Shown: piece by piece, positions 8,481-12,912 of the stretch | Layout of the letters: each line of letters opens with the position of its first letter | Position numbering within the stretch: the stretch's first letter is position 1 | Source of the DNA: Betaproteobacteria bacterium UBA2293 | GTDB lineage: Bacteria; Pseudomonadota; Gammaproteobacteria; Burkholderiales; Rhodocyclaceae | Assembly: GCA_002345845.1 (NCBI GenBank) | Contig: DDWF01000192.1 | Location: forward strand, 1-12,912 | Reading direction: 5' to 3' | Length of the DNA stretch: 12,912 nt | Notes under the pieces: model-generated | What the model was told of the DNA's origin: nothing | What the model saw: only the letters and a program-made list of their open reading frames with translations | Databases searched by the model: none | Translations under genes and position numbers: made by a program

Positions 8481-8510
8481 TTGACCGTGGCCGGAGCAGG
8501 ACGGGATACT
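8481..8510 (+). promoter_or_regulatory. Sigma70-type promoter candidate for the GGDEF-EAL gene
   Basis: -35 TTGACC (8481-8486, 5/6), 18-base spacer, -10 GATACT (8505-8510, 4/6). The predicted start near 8517 leaves about 60 bases to the ATG at 8576. The -35 box directly abuts the palindrome at 8463-8479, so a protein bound there could affect polymerase binding. Confidence 0.45.
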
Positions 8511-8534
8511 GCGGCAAAACCATCAGGCGCTAGC

Positions 8535-8550
8535 GGCAAGAGACCTTGCC
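8535..8550 (+). repeat. Perfect inverted repeat GGCAAG-AGAC-CTTGCC in the leader of the GGDEF-EAL gene
   Basis: A six-base-pair stem with a four-base loop, 26 bases before the chosen ATG at 8576. It covers the alternative TTG start at 8546 and would hide it in a hairpin, which favours the downstream ATG. It could be a small leader hairpin or a protein site. Confidence 0.4.
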
Positions 8551-8575
8551 AGGAAACCAGAAACGCCCCGGAGAC

Positions 8576-10510
8576 ATGTCGATTCGTTCCCTGCACCCAC
8601 CGCTCCCCGGCGGCCCCACGCAAACCGCCTCGCCCGGCCCGGGCAATCGCGGCATTCGTACCCGACTGGCGCTGCTGGCGCTGTTCGGCGTGCTCTTCCT
8701 GCTGCTCTGGTGGTGGGAGTCGTCGCTGGTCATTCGCGGCGGCCTGGCCCTGTTCATCCTCGCCGGCGGCTACGTCGTCCAGGCGCAGTTGCGCAAGCTG
8801 TGGGCCGTGCAGCGCGCCTACAGCCTGGCCATGGAGGCGGCCCACGATGGTTTCTGGGCCTGGGACCCGGTCAGCAAGCGCCTCGATGTCGGCGCCCGAC
8901 TGCTGGAAATTCTCGGCTACCGCGACAATTTCCTGCCCGACACCCATGCCTGGCTGGAGCTGGTGCATCCGGAAGATCGCGCCCATTACAACCGGACGGT
9001 CGCCGAGCACCTGAAGGGGCACAGTCCTTATTTCTATTGCGAATACCGCGTCCGCGCCAGCAACGGTCAGTATCTGTGGATCGCCTCGCGCGGTATTGCG
9101 GTGCGCGACCGAAATGGGGTCGCCTATCAGATGGCCGGCTCGGTCACCGACATCACCGAACGCAAGCTGCACGACGACGAAGTCGCCTTCATGGCCAAGC
9201 ATGACCCGCTGACCGGCCTGCCCAACCGTTTCCTGCTCGCCGAGAAACTGGGCGAGGCACTGCAGCAGGCGGCCGCGCGGCACGAACATGTCGCCCTGCT
9301 GTTCATCGACCTCGACCGCTTCAAGGACATCAACGATTCACTCGGTCACCGTCTCGGCGACCGCCTGTTGCAGGACGTCGCCGGGCGCCTGCGCGGTGCC
9401 CTCGGCAAGCAGGACACGCTGGTCCGCCAGGGTGGCGACGAATTCATCGTGCTGCTGACCGGCATTGCCGATGGCCAGGTGGCGGAAGCCCGTGCCCGCC
9501 TGTTCCTCGAGCACCTGAACCAGCCTTTCATCACCGACGGCAACCAGTTGCACGTCGGCGCCAGCATTGGCCTAAGCCTCTACCCTGACGACGCCGCCGA
9601 TGCCGAGCAGTTGCTGCGCGATGCCGACACAGCGATGTACGTGGCCAAACGCCAGGGCGGCGGCCAGGTCGCCCGGCACACACCGCAGATGAAGGAGCGT
9701 GTGCAGCAACGCGCCTCCATCGAATCACGCCTGCACCGGGCGATCGAGCAGCAAGCCTTCTCCCTCCATTACCAGCCCAAGTTCGACACCACCAGCGGCC
9801 GCCTGCTCGGCGCCGAGGCGCTGTTGCGCTGGCAGGACGACGGCCGCTGGATTCCGCCCGACCGCTTCATCTCGGTGGCCGAGGAAACCGGGCTGATCAT
9901 TCCCATCGGCCACTGGGTGCTGAGCGAGGCCATCGCCTGCCTGGCGCGCTGGAACAAACTCTCGCCGAGGCCACTGCACATGGCCATCAACCTCTCGGCC
10001 CGCCAGTTCTGGCCCGGCGATCTCGAGCAAACCGTGGCCGCCCTGTGCGCCGAGCACGGCGTCGCCTGCACGCAGATCGAGCTGGAAATCACCGAATCGA
10101 TGCTGCTGCAAGCCGAGGGCAACCACGTCGACATGCTGCACGCCATGCGTGCCCGCGGCTTCCGCCTGGCTCTCGACGATTTCGGTACGGGCTATTCCTC
10201 GCTCTCCTATCTGCACCGCCTGCCGTTCACCAGCCTGAAGATCGACCGCAGCTTCGTCACCGCGCTGATCGACGAAGCCGGTGACTATGCCGGCGGCAGC
10301 GCCCTGGTCCCGGCGATCATCACCATGGCCCACAACCTCGGCCTCGAAGTCGTCGCCGAAGGCGTCGAAACAGCAGCGCAACTGGTGCTGCTGCGCGACC
10401 TGCACTGCGACATCCACCAGGGCTACCTGAGCGGCCGACCGATGCCGGAAGCCGACTTCCGCCAGCGCTTCCTCGACGCGCCAGCCGCCCCCGCCGCCCC
10501 GGCTTTTTGA
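8576..10510 (+). CDS. Membrane-bound PAS-GGDEF-EAL cyclic-di-GMP synthase/phosphodiesterase
   Basis: 644 residues from the ATG at 8576 (GGAG just upstream, though very close). A TTG at 8546 would add ten residues but sits inside an inverted repeat. Two TM helices (about 31-47 and 52-69) are joined by a very short loop, so there is no real periplasmic sensor. A PAS domain follows (about 80-205, ending in SVTDITERK), then GGDEF (about 206-365) and EAL (about 380-635). The cyclase active site is an intact GGDEF at 286-290. The inhibitory I-site RxxD, expected to end six residues before GGDEF, reads GKQD, so product inhibition is probably absent. The phosphodiesterase side keeps E414 (EALLRW), N472, E504 (EITE), D534/D535 (DDFGTGYSS), K555 and E595, so it looks active. 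Both activities are therefore possible; the net direction cannot be read from sequence. It is transcribed divergently from the sensor-kinase operon and followed by trmA on the same strand. Confidence 0.93.
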   Translation: MSIRSLHPPLPGGPTQTASPGPGNRGIRTRLALLALFGVLFLLLWWWESSLVIRGGLALFILAGGYVVQAQLRKLWAVQRAYSLAMEAAHDGFWAWDPVSKRLDVGARLLEILGYRDNFLPDTHAWLELVHPEDRAHYNRTVAEHLKGHSPYFYCEYRVRASNGQYLWIASRGIAVRDRNGVAYQMAGSVTDITERKLHDDEVAFMAKHDPLTGLPNRFLLAEKLGEALQQAAARHEHVALLFIDLDRFKDINDSLGHRLGDRLLQDVAGRLRGALGKQDTLVRQGGDEFIVLLTGIADGQVAEARARLFLEHLNQPFITDGNQLHVGASIGLSLYPDDAADAEQLLRDADTAMYVAKRQGGGQVARHTPQMKERVQQRASIESRLHRAIEQQAFSLHYQPKFDTTSGRLLGAEALLRWQDDGRWIPPDRFISVAEETGLIIPIGHWVLSEAIACLARWNKLSPRPLHMAINLSARQFWPGDLEQTVAALCAEHGVACTQIELEITESMLLQAEGNHVDMLHAMRARGFRLALDDFGTGYSSLSYLHRLPFTSLKIDRSFVTALIDEAGDYAGGSALVPAIITMAHNLGLEVVAEGVETAAQLVLLRDLHCDIHQGYLSGRPMPEADFRQRFLDAPAAPAAPAF

Positions 10511-10533
10511 TCTGCCCCCGGGCGCGGTATAGT
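10505..10533 (+). promoter_or_regulatory. Promoter candidate for trmA
   Basis: A clear -10 TATAGT (10528-10533, 5/6) lies in GC-rich surroundings. The matching -35 is weak: TTTTGA (10505-10510) at 17 bases, or TTGATC (10507-10512) at 15. It overlaps the end of the GGDEF-EAL gene. The predicted start near 10540 leaves about 60 bases before the ATG at 10602. Confidence 0.4.
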
Positions 10534-10601
10534 CCGCCCCCAACCCATTTTCCCCGGTGACCGGCGTCGCCTTCGCGACCACGCGCCACCCGCCCCGCCC
10601 C

Positions 10602-11690
10602 ATGCCCCTGCCCGCACTCGATCCCGACCTCTATCCCGCGCAACTGGCCGCCAAGGTCGCCCGCTTCCAGGACGACTTCGCCGCCTTCGCCCTGCCCGAG
10701 CCAGCCGTCTTCGCCTCGGCGCCGCTGCATTACCGGCTGCGTGCCGAATTCCGTATCTGGCATCACGGCGAAGTTTTCGACTACGCCATGTTCGACCCGG
10801 AGAATCCGCGACAACCGGTCCTGATGGCCGACTTCCCGGTCGCCAGCGCCAGCATCTGTGCCTTGATGCCACGCCTGCGCGCGGCGCTCCTGGCGGACGC
10901 CGAACTCAGCCGCAAATTGTTCGGCGCCGAGTTCCTGGCGACGCTGAGCGGCGAGATGCTGGTCACCCTGATTTACCACCGCAAACTGGATGCCGCCTGG
11001 GAAGAGGCGGCCCGGCGCCTGACAGCCGAATTGCAGATCGGTCTGATCGGCCGCAGCAAGGGGCAAAAGCTGGTCATCGAACGCGACTGGGTACTCGAAT
11101 CCTTCGAACTCAATGGCCGGCAGTTGCAGTATCAGCAGTTCGAGGGCAGCTTCAGCCAGCCCAACGGCGAGGTCAATCGCCACATGCTCGGCTGGGCCTG
11201 CGCCCAGGCGGCCGGCATCGGCGGCGATTTGCTCGAGTTGTATTGCGGTAACGGCAACTTCACCATCGCCCTCGCCCCGCACTTCGCCAAGGTGCTGGCC
11301 ACCGAGGTGGCCAAGCCTTCGGTGCAGGCGGCGCAATACAACCTGACGGCCAACGGCATCACCAACGCCACCATCGTCCGCATGTCGAGCGAGGAAATCA
11401 GCGCCGCCCTGGCCGGCCGCGAAACCTTCCAGCGCCTGCAGCACATCGACCTCGCCGCCTACGGCTTTTCCACCATCTTCGTCGACCCGCCGCGCAGTGG
11501 CCTCGACCCGGCGACCCTCGAACTGGCCCGCGGCTTCGAGCACATCCTGTACATCTCGTGCAATCCGCAGACCCTGCGCGACAACGTCGCCGCCCTGCAC
11601 GACACGCACGCCATCGTCGCCGCCGCCGCTTTTGACCAGTTCCCCTACACGCTTCACCTGGAAACGGGATTGCTGTTGAAAAAACGCTGA
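10602..11690 (+). CDS. trmA: tRNA (uracil-5-)-methyltransferase TrmA
   Basis: 362 residues (E. coli TrmA has 366). It uses S-adenosylmethionine to form 5-methyluridine at position 54 of the tRNA T-loop, in the cytoplasm. It matches E. coli TrmA along its length: YRLRAEFRIWHHG near the N-terminus, the SAM-binding motif ELYCGNGNF at 212-220, D295 in FVDPPRSGLD, the catalytic nucleophile C320 in YISCNP, and the general base E354 in HLETG. Each is offset by four from the E. coli residues D299, C324 and E358. The ATG at 10602 matches the E. coli start; an in-frame GTG at 10557 would add 15 residues unlike the family. There is no good SD before the ATG. The gene stands alone behind the GGDEF-EAL gene with its own -10 box. 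RlmC/RlmD-type rRNA methyltransferases are excluded by the full-length TrmA pattern and by the absence of an N-terminal Fe-S or TRAM domain. Confidence 0.97.
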   Translation: MPLPALDPDLYPAQLAAKVARFQDDFAAFALPEPAVFASAPLHYRLRAEFRIWHHGEVFDYAMFDPENPRQPVLMADFPVASASICALMPRLRAALLADAELSRKLFGAEFLATLSGEMLVTLIYHRKLDAAWEEAARRLTAELQIGLIGRSKGQKLVIERDWVLESFELNGRQLQYQQFEGSFSQPNGEVNRHMLGWACAQAAGIGGDLLELYCGNGNFTIALAPHFAKVLATEVAKPSVQAAQYNLTANGITNATIVRMSSEEISAALAGRETFQRLQHIDLAAYGFSTIFVDPPRSGLDPATLELARGFEHILYISCNPQTLRDNVAALHDTHAIVAAAAFDQFPYTLHLETGLLLKKR

Positions 11691-11788
11691 AAACGCTTCT
11701 CTGGTAAGCTCGGCCTATCGACAGACTCCTGCCGTGCCTTGTGCCGCCTGGATCGGGGCGGATGGCTGGGAAAACCGGAAGCCGAGAC

Positions 11789-12912
11789 GTGAGTGCCTTC
11801 AGCGAATTCTCCCTGCTGCTGATCATTTCTGCCCTTGCCGGTGCCGTCTCGGTGCGCCTGCGCCAGCCGCTGATCATCGCCTACATCATCGTCGGCATCC
11901 TCGCCGGCCCGGCCGTCTTCGGTCTGGTCAGCGCCCATGACCAGATCGATCTGCTGGCCCAGGTCGGCATCGCCGTGCTGCTCTTCCTCGTCGGCCTCAA
12001 GCTCGACCTGCACCATGTCCGTCACATCGGCCCGGTCGCCCTGGCCACCGGCCTCGGCCAACTGGCCTTTACCATCGCCGGCGGCTTCGCGCTGGTCCTG
12101 CTGCTCGGCAAAGGGGTCATGGAAGCGCTCTATGTCGCCATCGCGCTGACTTTCTCCAGCACCATCATCATCGTCAAGCTGCTTTCCGACAAACGCGAGC
12201 TAGACTCCTTGCACGGTCGTATCGCCGTCGGCTTCCTGATCGTCCAGGACTTGGCCGTCGTGATCGCGATGATGGTGATGAGCGCCCTGCGCGGTGATGG
12301 TGGCGAGGGTGCGTTGCTGCCCCTGGTCGGCTCGCTGGCCTTGCGTATTGGCGTAGCGCTGGTGGGCATGTATCTGCTGATGCGCTACGTCTTGCCCAAA
12401 GTTGTCGACCGCATGGCGCAGTCGCAGGAACTGCTGCTGATCTTCGCCATCGCCTGGGGCACGAGCCTGGCCGCGCTGGGCGAATGGGCCGGTTTTTCGA
12501 AGGAGGCCGGCGCCTTCCTCGCCGGCTTCTCGCTCGCCTCGACGCATTATCGGGATGCGATCAACGCCAGGTTGACAGGCATCCGGGACTTCCTGTTGCT
12601 GTTCTTTTTTATCGATCTCGGCGCCAAGCTGGACTTCTCCACCCTCGGCGGCGAAGTCTGGCCGGCGATTGCTCTGTCGCTGTTCGTGCTGATCGGCAAC
12701 CCGCTGATCGTCATGGCGATCATGGGCTACATGGGCTACCGCAAGCGCACCGGCTTCCTTTGCGGCCTCACGGTGGCCCAGATCAGCGAGTTTTCGATCA
12801 TCTTCGTCGCCATGGGCATCACCCTCGGCCACATCGATAACGGTGCGCTGGGGCTGACCACGCTGGTCGGGCTGATCACCATCGCCTTGTCGACCTACAT
12901 GATCCTCTACTC
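11789..12912 (+). CDS. CPA2/Kef-type cation:proton antiporter (N-terminal part, cut by right edge)
   Basis: The first 374 residues are present and the frame is open to the window end. The GTG at 11789 is chosen because GGAAG lies seven bases upstream and the first TM helix follows at once, as usual in the family. An in-frame ATG at 11762 would add nine polar residues and is possible. The protein is a string of hydrophobic helices of the Na+/H+ exchanger fold: RLRQPLIIAYIIVGILAGP at the start, then FSSTIIIVKLL, the hallmark FLIVQDLAVVIAMM with D154, KEAGAFLAGFSLA, and FFFIDLGAKLD (272-282), where Kef proteins often have FFVSVG. It should exchange Na+ or K+ for protons across the inner membrane. 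Whether a TrkA-N/RCK domain follows, as in KefB/KefC, lies outside the window. The 98-base gap after trmA shows no convincing promoter or terminator, so it may be co-transcribed with trmA. Confidence 0.9.
   Translation, partial: MSAFSEFSLLLIISALAGAVSVRLRQPLIIAYIIVGILAGPAVFGLVSAHDQIDLLAQVGIAVLLFLVGLKLDLHHVRHIGPVALATGLGQLAFTIAGGFALVLLLGKGVMEALYVAIALTFSSTIIIVKLLSDKRELDSLHGRIAVGFLIVQDLAVVIAMMVMSALRGDGGEGALLPLVGSLALRIGVALVGMYLLMRYVLPKVVDRMAQSQELLLIFAIAWGTSLAALGEWAGFSKEAGAFLAGFSLASTHYRDAINARLTGIRDFLLLFFFIDLGAKLDFSTLGGEVWPAIALSLFVLIGNPLIVMAIMGYMGYRKRTGFLCGLTVAQISEFSIIFVAMGITLGHIDNGALGLTTLVGLITIALSTYMILY

Larger units (their letters stand above)
8251..8575. promoter_or_regulatory. Divergent intergenic control region between the sensor/kinase operon and the c-di-GMP enzyme gene
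   Basis: 325 bases without a credible gene. From the centre outwards it holds a palindrome (8463-8479), back-to-back promoter candidates (minus 8412-8439; plus 8481-8510), alternative hairpins in the minus-strand leader (8316-8345) and a perfect inverted repeat in the plus-strand leader (8535-8550). Open frames that cross it are extensions or antisense frames without recognisable domains. Confidence 0.6.

Noticed and set aside
8251..8523. Upstream extension of the CBS-sensor frame by about 90 codons
   Set aside because: No domain-like sequence and no SD; it would run through the promoter candidates. The ATG at 8250 directly precedes the first CBS domain.
11681..11697. Direct repeat AAAACGCT-A-AAAACGCT-like motif at the end of trmA
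   Set aside because: Two eight-base copies separated by one base at a coding end; no third copy and no link to a known site, so probably chance.
11691..11788. Promoter for the antiporter gene (TGGTAAGCT near 11702-11710)
   Set aside because: The -10 match is only 3/6 and there is no -35 at a usable distance; TTGAAA at 11676 is 23 bases away.

Overview
The window is GC-rich chromosomal DNA with dense coding, 4-base ATGA gene overlaps and a TrmA close to the E. coli enzyme. Together with protein families typical of the group, this suggests a Betaproteobacterium, probably Rhodocyclales (Azonexus/Dechloromonas-like). That assignment is inferred from protein style, because there is no rRNA in the window. 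I see no tRNA, IS element, CRISPR array or prophage gene.

Left part (1-3400): the C-terminal half of a PduL-type phosphotransacylase runs in from the left edge on the + strand. Convergent to it is a minus-strand two-gene unit: a polytopic membrane protein (DUF2868 type) followed by a P-loop GTPase (DUF3482 type). They overlap by ATGA, and a run of nine G lies just before the junction.

Centre (3413-10510): a signalling block. On the minus strand, a soluble sensor with four CBS domains, a PAS and a GAF domain (no output domain) is translationally coupled to a 1000-residue hybrid histidine kinase. The kinase order is periplasmic substrate-binding domain, TM, PAS, HisKA, HATPase, receiver, Hpt. 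Divergently on the + strand lies a membrane-bound PAS-GGDEF-EAL c-di-GMP enzyme with both active sites intact. The 325-base gap between them holds two good sigma70-type promoter candidates facing away from each other, with a small palindrome between their -35 boxes. I infer that the phosphorelay and the c-di-GMP enzyme are co-regulated or act in one pathway. No response-regulator gene with an output domain is present in the window.

Right part (10511-12912): trmA (tRNA m5U54 methyltransferase) with its own promoter candidate, then the N-terminal part of a CPA2/Kef-type cation:proton antiporter running off the right edge.

The most interesting items are the divergent signalling locus with its outputless CBS sensor, and the G9 tract, where a one-base gain would fuse the DUF2868 and DUF3482 proteins in frame.
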